From Glandiceps talaboti (lineage: Eukaryota; Hemichordata; Enteropneusta; Spengelidae): a DNA stretch of 64,000 nt. Positions 33,971 through 46,870 of the stretch are shown here, piece by piece (the stretch's first letter is position 1; each line of letters opens with the position of its first letter). The DNA lies in assembly GCF_964340395.1 (NCBI RefSeq), contig NC_135559.1, positions 913,501 to 977,500 of the forward strand, written 5' to 3'. Below the pieces are notes generated by a model that was not told where the DNA came from, did not search any database, and worked only from the letters and a program-made list of their open reading frames with translations. A program made the translations under genes and the position numbers.

Positions 33971-34300
33971 GCCTAAAATGTATTTATAAACAAAGCAGTA
34001 GATACTCTGCATACAAATATTGTCATAAAAATAAAATCAAAGGTACATGTCGATTTAGCACATTGTCAATTTGTCATAATCCATCAACTATTTTGTGTAG
34101 TTCACTTTACTCAATACTTGTACTGTATCTGAAATCAATAGTAGGGTTATGTCGATAGGCAACTACACAAGCAGTAATAACAAAATTTGTTAACCGTTTT
34201 GGCAGATTTTTATTTTGGAAATGTCAAATGAAATGTTTAATAGTTCAAGACTCGTTTTAACATGATGTAAAGTTACAGTGACTTTCAGATTTTATACTTG

Positions 34301-34410
34301 GGGGATTGGTTCAAACTTTGCATTTTGGGGACTGGTTCAGACTTTGCATATTGGGGACTGGTTCAGACTTTGCAATTTGGGGACTGGTTCAGACTTTGCA
34401 ATTTGGGGAC
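34301..34410 (+). repeat. 27-bp tandem repeat, four units
   Basis: GGGGACTGGTTCAGACTTTG followed by CATATT or CAATTT, repeated four times. The first unit is GGGGGATTGGTTCAAACTTT. Confidence 0.92.
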
Positions 34411-34414
34411 CATT

Positions 34415-34880
34415 GTCATGAAAATTACAGTTCTTAAAATGTCTTCAAACTCAATATCATGTTAAGCCTTGTTCTTTTTGTTCCTTTGAAAACAATTGAA
34501 TAAATTTTGGGCTTTGCCACCCTTGGCCTGTCTTCTCGAGGAAATCACCACTCTTTATATTTTCCCGCAGTGTCGGCAGCCATATTTGATTTGGCAGCCA
34601 TATTGGATTTGGCGGCCATATTGGATTCTACAGTGGCTTAATTTTGGTATCATTTTGATTCTATTTCAAAAATTTCAACAGTGACCGTAATATTTTTATA
34701 AACATTTTATAACCCCTAATAATATTAAGAATTATTAATGTTATTGACCCCTAATATTTTTAGAAACATTTTAATTTTTTTCTGATTTTAAGAAAGAATA
34801 GGCCTGAGTATTTTTAAACAAAGTAACAGCAGAAGTTTAAAATTTTCATTTCTGAGGCACATGTTAAGTGAAGTTGATAA
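34415..34880 (+). repeat. Dispersed repeat family R4, copy 2
   Basis: Same block order as 33541-33970. Its GGCCATATTGGATT core has expanded to three 18-bp tandem copies at about 34574-34628 (GGCAGCCATATTTGATTT, GGCAGCCATATTGGATTT, GGCGGCCATATTGGATTC). The 62-codon plus-strand frame here is a by-product. Confidence 0.7.
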
Positions 34881-35319
34881 CCTCATGATCAGTACAAGGG
34901 GAAACCTTTGGCAAATTGACATTGCCTTAACTCGTCCTGCCTAATTATGCTGAAGAGTAATACACTTAAATAGTGATGTCATTGACAATTGAAAACTTCA
35001 TACACAGTCCCTGACAAGCCAATATTGAGGATAGTTATGAAAAGATTAACTTCATACTGACGTTCGAGCGTTGCCATAGAATGAATAGTCATGTGATATT
35101 TACATGTCTATCCCCGTTGTGAAAATGATGAATATAGTCATTCAAAAACGAAGCCAAACACCTGGCACCGAACAGTCAAAATCTTAAGATATTAAATGAC
35201 AACCATTTCAATACTTGGTGACAATATACCATGACCTTGTTCTTTGATATCGACTTGCTGTCACTGACTGTATACGAAGCGCTACACTATACACTATTCA
35301 TCACCCATTCTTAAAATAG
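34881..35319. other. Spacer at the CpG-poor to CpG-rich transition
   Basis: CpG becomes common from about 35050 (GACGTTCGAGCG). No gene recognised before the candidate exon at 35320. Confidence 0.35.
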
Positions 35320-35371
35320 ATGACACTTTCGACTTTGGGAAGTGCTTTAAACTCGCTCTTTGAATTTGATG
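35320..35371 (+). CDS. Candidate first coding exon, weak
   Basis: ATG at 35320 opens MTLSTLGSALNSLFEFD plus one base, ending at a consensus donor (GATG then GTAAGTTC). The start context is poor (T at -3, A at +4). It lies where CpG frequency rises, compatible with a promoter-proximal exon. No downstream exon in compatible phase was found; the 46871 candidate is closed in this phase. Chance is a real possibility. Confidence 0.22.
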
Positions 35372-35766
35372 GTAAGTTCTAGCATAGATGAACTTGTATA
35401 ACCCCGCTCTCTATTCCAGCAACCCAAAATGTCCATGTCTATCGATTCATGCATGTCTATTTTTTTCTAAACGATGTTAGTCTTTGTAAAGGACTGTAAC
35501 CATGGTTGCTTGGTATTCATCAATTTTACCATTTATTGAGATGTATAAATTGAATTTCTTAATAATTAATTAGACGATATTGCCAAGAATGTAGTTCTTT
35601 CAATGATTCATAGTAACTTAATTGTCCTTGCAAATAAGGTATGTCCAAAAATTAATTGATTAATCAGTTTGAAATTATCGATGTCTTAGCAGTGAAGGAC
35701 GTCGCATTCTATTCTTCCCCATTTATTCAATGAAAATACTGATAAAAGAATTCTAGACGAATCTGT

Positions 35767-36237
35767 ATATCCTGGCAACTGTTCTGTATATTCCGACAAT
35801 TGAACCAGTGTATTCTGACAACTAAACCACTTTATTCTGACAACTAAACCTGTGGGGCATACACAAATACATTTGCCAAACTCATCTCTGAATATAGGTT
35901 TTATTAGAAGGTATGATTGCGGCGAAGTTGCGAGATTTTTTTAATCTCCTGAGGTTTAACTTGGTTCAAATCATGAGCAAAATATTCGCGCGCCCCCCCC
36001 CCCTTAAACCATCAGAATTTCATGCCCCCTCCTTTATTTGAACCCTCAATTTTTTCTTGCCCACCCCCCGCCTTCCAATTTCTCCCAGCCCCCCTGCCTT
36101 AAATTCTGACCCCCGGCCTTATTCTGACAACTGAATCTGCATATTCCGACGACTGAATCTGCACATTATGACAACCGAACCTATATATTCTGACAACTGA
36201 ATCTGTTTATTCTGACAACTGAATTTGCATATTCTGC
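35767..36237 (+). repeat. 18-21-bp minisatellite split by a C-rich segment
   Basis: TATTCTGACAACTGAA(C/T)C-type units occur at about 35767-35850 (four units) and about 36118-36237 (six units). Between them lies spacer with a C-rich stretch (35988-36110) containing runs of 6-12 C. The minus-strand frames over the second block are by-products. Confidence 0.85.
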
Positions 36238-36779
36238 ATAAATCTGTAATCGTAATATGGTAGATAGCACAGTCACGTAAATAACAAATACGTACACCGT
36301 TAAGACGGGTCGAAAAATAATTTGACTGGGACATTTAGGAGATATGTATAACTCATTATCTATCATCACTGTGATATCTTGCCCCTGGTCTCAAAGTTTC
36401 AACATTTCTTTGTCTTGAAGACATAAATTATCTTGTCTTTCACAGTGACTTCGAGGACAAGCTGTCATCACAAATATTTGTGATACTAGTGATATGTGAA
36501 GTACTAAGCAAACTTGGACTTCATTAAACAAATTCGTTTAAGATATAGGTTTGTTGTCGAAGGGCACGTTTTTCATATGACAAAGTGGAAGTACATGTTG
36601 CCAGAAAATGAAATACCGGTTTTAATATTGTGTTTTGTTTTCCCATATTCTGGGAAGCACGTGCACATTTTCAAGGACACGATATCTCTCACAAAGTGTG
36701 AATTTAAAGCAAATGAGATATTTATTTAGTGTCTTCTCAAAACCCTTCATAAGATAAATTGAATTGGAATTAAGGTAGA
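36238..36779. other. Spacer with an unrecognised 71-codon frame
   Basis: A plus-strand frame at 36514-36729 has ordinary composition but no motif, splice context or partner. I cannot support it as a gene. Confidence 0.2.
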
Positions 36780-37050
36780 ATTCTCTTTAGGAACCAATTT
36801 CCCCACGAATCAAAGTTTCTATAAATGAAAGCTTCATCCTTACAAATTTTTATTTTCCCATAGAATTAACGCAAGATTTGGCGGCTATACTTTATTCTGA
36901 TATCATTTAGACCTCTGTCTTAACAATTTGTATGGTGACCCCTTTTGCTTGATTATTGTGCAAATGTGGGGTTTTAGTTTTATTGAAAAAAAAGTAACCG
37001 CAAGTTTAACATTGTTATTTCAGTGCATATGGCACATAATGCCGATATTC
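36780..37050 (+). repeat. Dispersed repeat family R4, copy 3 (diverged)
   Basis: Shares TTTTTATTTTCCCATAGAAT, TAACGCAAGATTTGGCGGCT, TGGTGACCCC and TAACCGCAAGTTTAACATT with the block order of copies 1, 2 and 4. Confidence 0.55.
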
Positions 37051-37325
37051 AAGCAAATTGCCTACTAATGTACCTTCTGCCTTAACGGTAAAGTGATTGG
37101 TCAATTTTGAGAGAGAAAGATAGATCCCATTTGTCAAGGAAATTGAAAAATAATCAGCCTACAGAGCTTAATTCAATGCTCTTTCAATCGCCATAATTCT
37201 ACTTTTCTTTTTGTATTATTTTCCCGCCAAGTTATGAATAATTATTGTCATAACAGGATACAGTTCAATAGACTATAATCCTTCAGAAATATGAATCCTG
37301 CAAACTAACTTTATCTTCGCAGACG

Positions 37326-37550
37326 AGCACAGCACAACACAACACAACACAACACAACACAACACAACACAACACAGCACAGCACAGCACAGCACAGCAC
37401 AACACAGCACAGCACAGCACAGCACAACACAACACAGCACAGCACAGCACAGCACAGCACAACACAACACAGCACAGCACAACACAACACAACACAACAC
37501 AACACAATACAGCATCACAAAGCACAACACGGCAGAGCACAGCAGAACAT
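37326..37550 (+). repeat. (CACAA/CACAG)n pentanucleotide array
   Basis: About 225 bp of 5-bp units CACAA and CACAG arranged in runs, not randomly mixed. Minus-strand frames reading CCVVLCCAVL are by-products. The motif is the reverse complement of the TTGTG array at 43840. Confidence 0.97.
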
Positions 37551-38390
37551 GTGGTCATAGAAGCCATTACAACGCTTTAGGACGTGATCAAAGGCCCATC
37601 CATAATCTCACATGTACACCACAACTATCGTGTCTCGGCGACATGAACTGTTTATTGATATGGAAAGAATCCAGAGGACTAATAGATCGTGTAGAGTGAA
37701 CAATGCTTAATATCAACAAACCAGTGGAAGTCTAATGCGATGTCACACATACAATTCAACTTCCTTGCTGGTTTGTCAACGTTAAACATTTGTAACCCTG
37801 CAAGATGTGTTATTCCATAGATGCACTTCACACGGTGTTAGTAATGTCGATATGCTATCCAATAGTGATGAAGGAAACGTCATACTGCGCTTTGCGTATG
37901 CTGATAATTTACAACTATTTCGTACCATTTCAAAGATTAAGTTGTCAGGCTGGTATTGAAGTGGTAAATCTTGAGGTGTTTTAAAATACTGTAGTCAAGT
38001 TAATTTACGATTACAACATTGTGATTGCCTTCAGTATAAAGTACGAGTACCCTGTTTTGCGCCTTTATATCCACTTCTACAAACAAAAATGTATCATGAA
38101 TATATACAATCGTATGGAAATCAATATAGAATTCGAATATCTTGCAACGTTGTCATGTCGGCGGTGTCCAAAAGGGAAGGAAACGTCACAGTTTTCGTCA
38201 TACATGTACAACAAAAGTGTAAACAGAGAGAGTGATCATGAAAGATTTCTTTATCACAAAATATTTGAAATCAAATGTGGATCAAACTTTGTTTCGTCTT
38301 CTGGTTTCAATGATAGAATTATATAGCACTTACACAGATGGGAAATACACGCTGCGATCACGTGACAGAAAGTATCTACATGTTATGAAT
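37551..38390. other. Spacer with an unrecognised 101-codon frame
   Basis: Plus-strand frame 38021-38326 includes a CRRCPKG motif and ordinary composition but matches no family I know and has no splice context. It may be chance. Confidence 0.2.
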
Positions 38391-38545
38391 GTCCAATGGT
38401 AGCCACTGAAAGTGTCATCTGACTCAACAAATACCTTACTAACATTAACACAATTATATCGACAAAAATATAACATAACAGCGCTTCTTTTCATCGTCTG
38501 GCTTGACAGAAATCTAACCGACATTGCTACATTTTCTTTTTGAGA
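38391..38545 (+). repeat. Dispersed repeat family R5, copy 1
   Basis: TCGTCTGGCTTGACAGAAAT, CTAAC(C)GACATTGCTACATT and ACCTTACTAACATT match the unit of the 60.25-60.91 kb cluster in reverse-complement orientation. Confidence 0.55.
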
Positions 38546-39289
38546 GTACCGTTAGCTTATCATGTCGTTGTCAACTTATACACAATGTATCATGAATGTC
38601 TACGTTTTTCAGGCATGTCAGTAAATTGAAATATATGAATTTGCACTTCAGCTGTTGTTCTGTCATACGATAAGATGTAACAATATATTAAGAGCTTTGC
38701 TGTGTCAGATGATCAATATAGCAATGGTAGTACGATATTTGTTGAGCAGGACAATATAATAATTATATGGCAATGTTTGCCAAGTAAGACCACAATTTGT
38801 TTCATCATAGGTATTTTAACTAGATATAAACCGAATGCCTGGAGTAAGAGTTTAAAATATTATTTACGAATTCGATAAATAGTATGACAGCCCAGACCAA
38901 ATTTGACTGTTTGACCTTGAAGAAAGAGGTCAAGGTCAAATAGCACGGTTTGAAATGAAAGCTCGCCTTTGAAAAGGGGTGTAAAAATGAACCGAGTCTA
39001 TATTCAATATGCCTCAAGAGTTATAAGGCAAATGGTGTATGCTTATGCCAAACATGGCTGTTTTTCAGATTTGAGAAGCATCAGAAGCAATGTGACTTGC
39101 AATTATCAAAAAATCATTCTTCTACCCCTACCCCAAGCTTCAAGACTGTCGATAAATAGGGAATAACGAACCCTTAGGGAATAAGACTCTAACATGTACG
39201 TATTTTTGACTTGTGCATCACAGAGAATTATTCTCATATTTGAATACACATTTCATTATTTCTGTCTGTGATCAAACAATCAGAAATGT
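38546..39289. other. Unassigned spacer
   Basis: No gene recognised. Short frames at 38820-39166 on both strands lack motifs. Confidence 0.35.
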
Positions 39290-39870
39290 CAGACTCTGAA
39301 ATGACCTTTGCCAATATTGTTACCATTCTCCACTTGTAAGCTTGTTACAATGATTACATTTGGGCATCCCAATGTGATGTCTATTTCAATGGCCACCTGT
39401 GGCGATAGCAAGAAGATCGCACGTATGCCTCTTCGCCAAATGAAATGTTTAATGAACATCTTCGAAAATATGTCTAGGGTTCGTGACCGAATGATAGAGC
39501 TGCCTAACATTCTTTGTTCATTTTTTACCTTTCATCGTCCTCCCTGACTTAACATTTGGCTGATTTTCGCTTTTGGTTCTGTGGCATTCATTAGCGAGGA
39601 TAGACTCCTTCCGTCGTTTATATCTCTTGATAATAGGACCCCTGTCCTGTTGACGTCTCTGTTCGTAAAAGAACTCCTGTAGAGTTTTTTGTTCGAAATA
39701 GCACACCCTGTACGCGACTCCAGCCAACAGTACTCATTAGAATACATGCTGGCGTCTTGTCTAACCATAATGGTACCTTCTGCCATCTCCATCTGTGCCT
39801 TTTAAAGCGACAATATATTATAGCATGTTTAATTTCTATGACCGAAGATTGTATTTGTGCAGCCAATACA
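39290..39870 (-). other. Stop-poor segment, possible decayed coding sequence
   Basis: Five overlapping frames of 69-86 codons are open here on both strands, and GC is higher than around it. The minus-strand frame 39518-39727 is strongly charged (YFEQKTLQEFF, then IIKRYKRRKESIL) and reaches ATGAAAG/GTAAAA, a possible donor. Frame 39532-39792 overlaps it with a different reading. I recognise no family. A broken gene, an old retroposed sequence or chance are all possible. Confidence 0.25.
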
Positions 39871-41284
39871 GATCGAAATATTGCGTGACATGTGCCCTTA
39901 GTTGAATCAATTTTAAGTATGCTAAATACTTGACAATATGGAACTTAAAAGTTTAGATGAGTCCAACTTAAGACGGATGCCATTGTTAATTTTTTTGAAA
40001 AAAAGTTTTGTTTCTAGCGAATCTTAGTCAAATGTAAGAGTAGTTGGACAAACGTGACTACGCTATTTTCTACGTATACACTTACGAAAATTTCAAAAGG
40101 CTGCAAATTCCTTGATATGAAACAGAATATAACTTGAAATTGTTCAAACACCCCATTAGCTCACCTATCTGTGTTTTTGAAATGCATCATTTTGTCTCAT
40201 AAATAGGAGAGTTTAATAGGAGAGTTTACAACACCAGACGTAGAATTGACATTTACTTCAATTTGAGCATATTGTAACCGGTATTATGCCCATTATACCA
40301 TGCGTAAGCCCAAAAATATGCATTTATACCCTGGTCGTTCTACGTCACGACAACGCGTATGTACGTCACTGGTTCTGCTGTTGTCGAAATATCAATCAAA
40401 ACACTCAAAATTGCCATTACTTTCCCTGCTTTTTTTCATATTAATGGCGGTGGTATAATTATGTTATTCTCCAACATTTTCTTCATTTAGTCGAAAAAGA
40501 CTTCTAACCTAAGGGTTGCCACTACTCGTCTAGCGACTCGTAGTGACAAAGGCCCCTTAGGTCATTCGTATTTTCATTGGTTGAACGAAGAAAATTATTG
40601 GGGAATAACATCTAAATATATATCATCGACTCATATATCTGGAACAAAAATGTAAATGCTTTCTCCATGAACCAGATAAATTGTAGCTACTATAGCATTA
40701 CCGCTTATATGATTTAAGTGACGAATAAAGATATGACAAAAGTAAATGCAGCTGTAGAGAGATAGGATATCAAACTAAGTTGGATTCAGTGACTCTTACC
40801 GTTAATATGTGTAAAGTAATAAGTGGTGAGAACTTGAACACAAAGAAACCAGACTAGAAAAACACTTTTGAGTAGATTATGAAGAGAATACAAGGAACTT
40901 GCTGATTCTTTTGTTAGGATCTGATGAAGTGAAACATCTGCGATGAATGATAAAAGAAGTAATCATTGAAAATATTGCTTTGATGTATGCATTGATAGGC
41001 AATAATAGATGTAATATAATGAAGTGAGGTCGATCGATTTGGAGGGGGAATGGTTGTTTGAGAGTTTTAACAAATGTGCGACTATTTTAAGATTATGGTT
41101 GACGAAATACATGGATTATATATAAGAAGGCTGGAACTGTGAACGAGCAGACATGAAGTAACCTGTAGGAGAGAGCATTTATAGAGCTATTTGTATAACT
41201 TAAAGTTGGTGAAAATTGAAATGAGAATTTTGAAAACCTGCGAAAACTAAAACGAATTTAAATATGTGGGTTAGCATACACAAA
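39871..41284. other. Unassigned spacer
   Basis: I see no gene or repeat structure that I can support. Confidence 0.35.
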
Positions 41285-41582
<298 letters not shown>

Positions 41583-42394
41583 CATTAAAACTCAGAACTT
41601 ATTAGCAGTTAAGCAAATATTATAAACAAAGTATATATGTATATGTAATATAAGCTTATAATTTAAATACCTGAAAACACACCCTTACTAAATCTGGATA
41701 CTGATACTTGTTAGGGTGGTTTTTTTCAATGTAGATTAATGGACAGACCCTACACATTGTAGGATCTATGATGAATACATTTCTTTGCACTGTAATATTA
41801 GAACGATAAATTAGAAAAAGGATTATTATAGATGATGGAACGGTGATAAGATTTCACTATTTCACTTTGCAAGCAATCACTTCAAACAGAATCTGACACA
41901 GCTTCACATTGCAATAAGAAGAAAATAGAAAGTATAGTAATAACTTTTATTGACATAATAGATTTGCTGGTTGTGTTCAATCTTTTAAAGTGGATAGTAA
42001 GAAGATAATGCTGTATCTTTAATGACAATGTAGAGTAATTTCATCTTCACAATGATTACTTGGCAATGATGAATCGCTGAAATGTTGTAAGAATATTATC
42101 ATGTATATATATATATGAGAATGTATCACTTTCTTTTCGTTTTCTCATTTAATAGTTATTATTGTAGTCTTTGTACACATTTTTGTCCGACTTCATTTTA
42201 ATGACACAGGTGACTATAATTAGATTTTTATCAGTATTTGCAATTCTTAGAAGAGGAATAGTATAGTCGCTATTATACAAACACTTGATTACACTAACAC
42301 GAGTATTGTGTTTGCTTTTCTTATTAAGCAAAATACGACTCAGAAACTCAATTAGTAGCTGACTCAGTAACTCAAAACGTCCATATTCATTTCC
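41583..42394. other. AT-rich spacer
   Basis: No gene recognised. Confidence 0.4.
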
Positions 42395-42665
42395 CTGTTT
42401 TGAAAATAATAAACCAAATTCGAGGGCATCATGAAAATGGGTATGATATCAATTTCCCACAGAAGTAACATAATATTTGGCAGCCATTTTTTGATTCTCA
42501 AATTGTTTGATTTCAAAACATTTTAACTGTACTTCCAAAATTTGCATGTTGACCCCAGGGTTTAATGTGTTTGATTTCACTGAGAATTGGATAAATTATA
42601 TTTTCTTGAAAAGAATAACACAAAAGTTTGAGACTTATTTTCGTGGCGCATACTATGTTACGTTA
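42395..42665 (+). repeat. Dispersed repeat family R4, copy 4 (diverged)
   Basis: Shares CAATTTCCCACAGAAGTAAC, ATATTTGGCAGCCATTTT, CATGTTGACCCC, TTTTCTTGAAAAG and TGGCGCATACTATG with the other copies in the same order. Confidence 0.55.
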
Positions 42666-43839
42666 ATCTAAACTTTAAGCATAAAGGCGAGAGTGTGTAT
42701 TGTGCAATATGAAGATAATTGCAAAAATGTTTTTACTTTACTAGTCAACAGTACACTCATGATATCAGGGGATAATTACATTGAATGTTACCACAGCACC
42801 GATACTAATGACGTCACATTAAGTTACTTTGTAGTGCTTTTGTAGTGGAACATCAATTATGCTAACCATAGAATTCAAAACTATTCATTACAACATTGTG
42901 TGCCTTATTCATTATATATCATTACACAGACCAGGAATGACCTTAACGTAGCGTAGTTTGTATTCCATATTATGTACCATTTTCTATAAGTTCCATTGAA
43001 AACTATTACTATCGAGGGCATTCATACATCCTGTCTGTCTGTCTGCATCCGGTTCGTTATCAGTTTTTATCTGAGAGTGACATTGAAGTACTATCGCTAA
43101 AAACATATTAATAATCTTTACACTGAAGTCTGTTGTGAAAACACACATCAACACGTATGGTAAGAACTTAGGCAATTCCTTTTTTTTTCTTTTTTCAAAC
43201 GTTTTGCGAGATACTTGAAGTCTCAAAGTACAGTGTTTTTTTAAAAATATATGGTCATATAGATGAGAATTGTGTCAAAATTTAGTTTTGAATTTTAATT
43301 GATAAGCAACTTTACCGTGTTTTTTCTACTTGAAAAATACAATTGTTAAAATTTGTGCTACTGTACGTACAATACGAAACTGTTTACACACGTTTAGCTT
43401 TCGACAACTTATTGAGTTACTTACACGGATTTGGTCGATGTTGTTTTACATTGGGGTTTCCAAGTACAAAAATATGAAAAGGTGTTTAATGAAATGGAGA
43501 AATCCCAAATAAATGTCCAATTCTCATTCATATGGTCCTGTAAAGTTATTTTTTATAAAGCCAATAATACCTAATAATGTGGTCCATCAGACACAATTTC
43601 AAACCATGAAGGAAAACTCCTTTAAAGTGAAATCGTCTGAATATAAATTGCACTGTGGATGATCAGTCGCCATTTCAATCTAAATCTGATCATATTTTAG
43701 TGAAATCATTGATTTCACTGAAAATATGATATTTCTGCTGACATAGATGTTTATGAAGTTTCCATATTATTGATATTTGTTTAAGACAATTGATTAGGGA
43801 AATTAAAATAGATACTTGACTTATTCAAAAAAGACATGT
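42666..43839. other. AT-rich spacer with a 42-bp palindrome
   Basis: No gene recognised. Bases 43689-43730 (ATCATATTTTAGTGAAATCA then its inverse) form a near-perfect hairpin with one bulge. The 80-codon minus-strand frame at 42984-43226 is not supported. Confidence 0.4.
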
Positions 43840-44074
43840 ATGTGTTGTGTTGTGTTGTGTTGTGTTGTGTTGTGTTGTGTTGTGTTGTGTTGTGTTGCGT
43901 TGGGTTGGGTTGGGTTGGGTTGGGTTGGGTTGGGTTGTGTTGTGTTGTGTTGTGTTGTGTTGCGTTGCGTTGCGTTGCGTTGTGTTGTGTTGTGTTGTGT
44001 TGTGTTGTGTTGCGTTGCGTTGCGTTGCGTTGCGTTGCGTTGCGTTGTGTTGTGTTGTGTTGTGTTGTGTTGTG
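43840..44074 (+). repeat. TTGTG/TTGGG/TTGCG pentanucleotide array in blocks
   Basis: About 47 five-base units. Runs are homogeneous: TTGTG, then seven GGG-bearing TTGGG units (43902-43934), TTGTG, TTGCG, TTGTG, a longer TTGCG block, TTGTG. All long frames on both strands (CCVVLCC, NTTQHNTTQ) are by-products. The TTGGG block is a candidate G-quadruplex. Confidence 0.97.
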
Positions 44075-44433
44075 CCAATCATAACTACTTACCACATTAC
44101 TGCTATTAGTAAAAGAATTGTGAAATTTAACACTATGATCTTAAATAGTTTACGAACAAATATGTACCCCTTTTAAGTCAAGGTAAGTCAAGCAATTTGA
44201 TAACATGATCTTGTAATTTTGTACGTGTCTGCAAGATATGTTGATTGTTAGACCAGCCATTAATGTGGAAAGACTCTGTTGAACAGCTAGCGACATATTG
44301 AAATGGAAATAGTTCGTATTTTGGCAGCCAGCTACACAATTTATATGGTTGGGATCGATTTATATGACTGTGTGTTCTGTATGTGTGTACAGTGTATTTA
44401 TATTGGGTATGCGTGTGTGTTTATGTGTATATT
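44075..44433. other. Unassigned spacer
   Basis: A good AAG/GTAAGTC donor at about 44181 has no open exon before it. Nothing else recognised. Confidence 0.35.
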
Positions 44434-44435
44434 TA

Positions 44436-44482
<47 letters not shown>

Positions 44483-44502
44483 CGTGCGTGCGTGTGTGCG
44501 TA
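44434..44502 (+). repeat. (GT)n-(GTGC)n microsatellite
   Basis: About 20 GT units followed by CGTGCGTGCGTGCGTGTG. Flanking frames of 81 and 114 codons are by-products. Confidence 0.97.
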
Positions 44503-45499
44503 TGTTTGCGATTCTTTGCTATCTTCAAATAATATGTTACCACGTCATATTATTGTGTCTGTATCTGAATGTTTGTATTTGCAATTGCTTCTAACAACTC
44601 TTTGCCTTTGTAACGGTATGTTCTGTTTCAATATATACGTTGAATGACTCTGAATACACCCTTGCAGGTTATCTTAATCTCCTTTTCTCTCATTATGCTT
44701 ATATTAACATAAAATAATATGCCAAATTCCTTAGATCACAATTGATTGAGATTGAAAAAATCCAGGGCCGCAGTATTTCGACCCTGTATTCCAATGAAAC
44801 GATTGGCTGTATATTGTAATGTGCATCATCAACGCAAATATAAACCGCATTTAGATTAGTTCTAAATCTCTTTTAATAGAATGCCATGCACAAAACATTA
44901 CACATACAGAATGCTGCAATGTCTGTAATACTTGCATTCTGCACCAATGAATAGGTAATACATTCTTCCACTATCGCTTACATGTTTGGTATATATTTAC
45001 GACCAATGACAGGGGCATCACAATAGTCTCAAAATAGTGTCAGATAATTTGCAAATAAGAACTTTATTTGTTCATCAAGCCAACCGATATCTTAAAATAA
45101 TGTTATGTAGGAACGCCTTTGTTATCAACGGACTTGTAATTTCCCTTAACAAAACGGAAACGTGCGAGTTGTATTGTAGACAATATTAAATGTTAATGTT
45201 TCAGTCATTGTCATTTGGTAGTTTGTAGTTCCGGATATTAAGAATTTTGTTCTGTAATATATCATTCGGTGACGTGTAAGATAATTTCCATTATTGCCCA
45301 TATAACTCTTTATTAGGAATGCATACGATACAAATAATTAATTGAATAACCATTTTTCGTCCATGTTTATTTATTCTACCAATAGATTTGCCTATAAACT
45401 GTTCAACGCAGTCGCCTTTATTGGAATAGAGTTATATATAATAATATATATGTATTGATCATTGTGTTACACAGCCGTTGCCCTGGCACAGACCAATAT
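44503..45499. other. AT-rich spacer
   Basis: No gene recognised on either strand. Confidence 0.4.
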
Positions 45500-45732
45500 C
45501 GGTACCCCAAAAAAACTATATAACTATATAACGTCCTCAAATCCATGGGGAGCAGCCACTGTAGTAAGCGCTCAGCATTAAAGCAGTCAGACACCAACCT
45601 GTGACCTACCAGGTACCTAACTATACAGTTGGCTTGACTGAAGCATAATTGTTCAAATTTTGATCAAGTTTTTAACCATTAGCAACATGCAGATCCCAAG
45701 CAGACCACTCTAACCATTCGACCATCATGACT
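45500..45732 (-). mobile_element. Possible tRNA-derived SINE, minus strand
   Basis: Read on the minus strand, the head is ATGGTCGAATGGTTAGAGTG (A-box like). A body follows with GGTAGGTCACAGGTTGGTGT and ACAGTGGCTGCTCCCCATGG. The tail holds ATATAGTTATATAG and a T-run. The B box is too degenerate to be sure. The body differs from the SINE at 16108, so it would be a second family. Confidence 0.4.
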
Positions 45733-46870
45733 AACTCAAAATATTAACAATCTTGCTGAGATTCTAATTCTAATGAAAAAAAACGAAGAACGTCAAGATT
45801 CAAAAAACACTTCCGAAAAAATATAAACACATACAGGTAGGTACAAACAACTATGAATCGTCGTACCAGTAAACCTAATGACGTTTAACGTTTTGGGCCA
45901 TAGGATGCGATTTGTAAATGTTCATGACTTTTAAACATATTTATTCCAAAGGGGGATGGTCGTTGTATTATCATATATTCTACTTGTTCTAATTTCCTCA
46001 TCACATCATCAGCAGCTTTGTGGCTATTTGCAAATAACTTGTGTCTATTAATTCTAAGTTTCTTGCCTAAAAACCTTTGGAACAATGTCAGTTGAATACT
46101 CCTTAGCAAAAGTCAATATGCTAGCAAGTTGTTTATAACGAATGCCCATTTATTCTGTAGTAACAACGTAATCGATGCATGAGCAAGGACGGTAGAGAAC
46201 ATCAGGGAAGCCAATCTAGTTTTCTGATTTCGTCAGATTCATATGTTATAAAAGAAAGGAAAATATGATAAACATCAAAATTGATCCTCGACAAAATGTG
46301 TTGGAAAAGACCAGTCTTACTTTATATATAGACGCACTACAATGAAATGACAATCCCTGAACATACTTTGGCAATGCATGTTTTAAGTGATTCCTGGAGA
46401 AGTAAGTTCGTGCCAATCAATCTATGAATCTGTCAATTATTATGTAGTCTATGGTAAAACGCTGCATTGCAACAATCATTCTTGATATTGAATTAACAAC
46501 AGAAATATAGGGATAGAGATGTATACGTGGTGCGATTACTCTACAAGATTGTGTACATTTAAGTGGTGCAATGTTGTGTCACAACTGGGCAGCATGTGAC
46601 TATGGCCACTCGCCATAACTAAGCAGACGTTTACATCTTCAAACCAACGTGTAGTATGCTTTTAAACACCATGAATAAAGAAATCGTGATGTTGATGTAA
46701 ACGCGTTCTGAGTATCCTTCAGTGTGGAGTCAACGCTTTGAATTTCTAGTACTCATTAGTAGCGATAAGACTTTATTCCTAATGTTATACGACACTCTGA
46801 AAAGGGTAACACGATTATGTCAACATTATTGCTAATAATTCGTCTACTCTCGTTTGAATCATTATAGCAG
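45733..46870. other. Spacer with an unrecognised 74-codon frame
   Basis: The minus-strand frame at 45885-46109 (contains ANSHKAADDVMRKLEQVEY) has protein-like composition, but no family recognised and no splice support. Confidence 0.22.

Noticed and set aside
37273-37567. Cys/Val/Leu-rich minus-strand frames resembling a membrane protein
   Set aside because: Generated by a pentanucleotide array, open in all three frames alike.
38021-38326. 101-codon plus-strand frame as a gene
   Set aside because: No family, no splice signals, and no codon-level evidence; kept only as a note on the spacer.
43781-44176. Frames of CCVVLCC and NTTQHNTTQ on both strands
   Set aside because: Same reason: a pentanucleotide array without stop codons.
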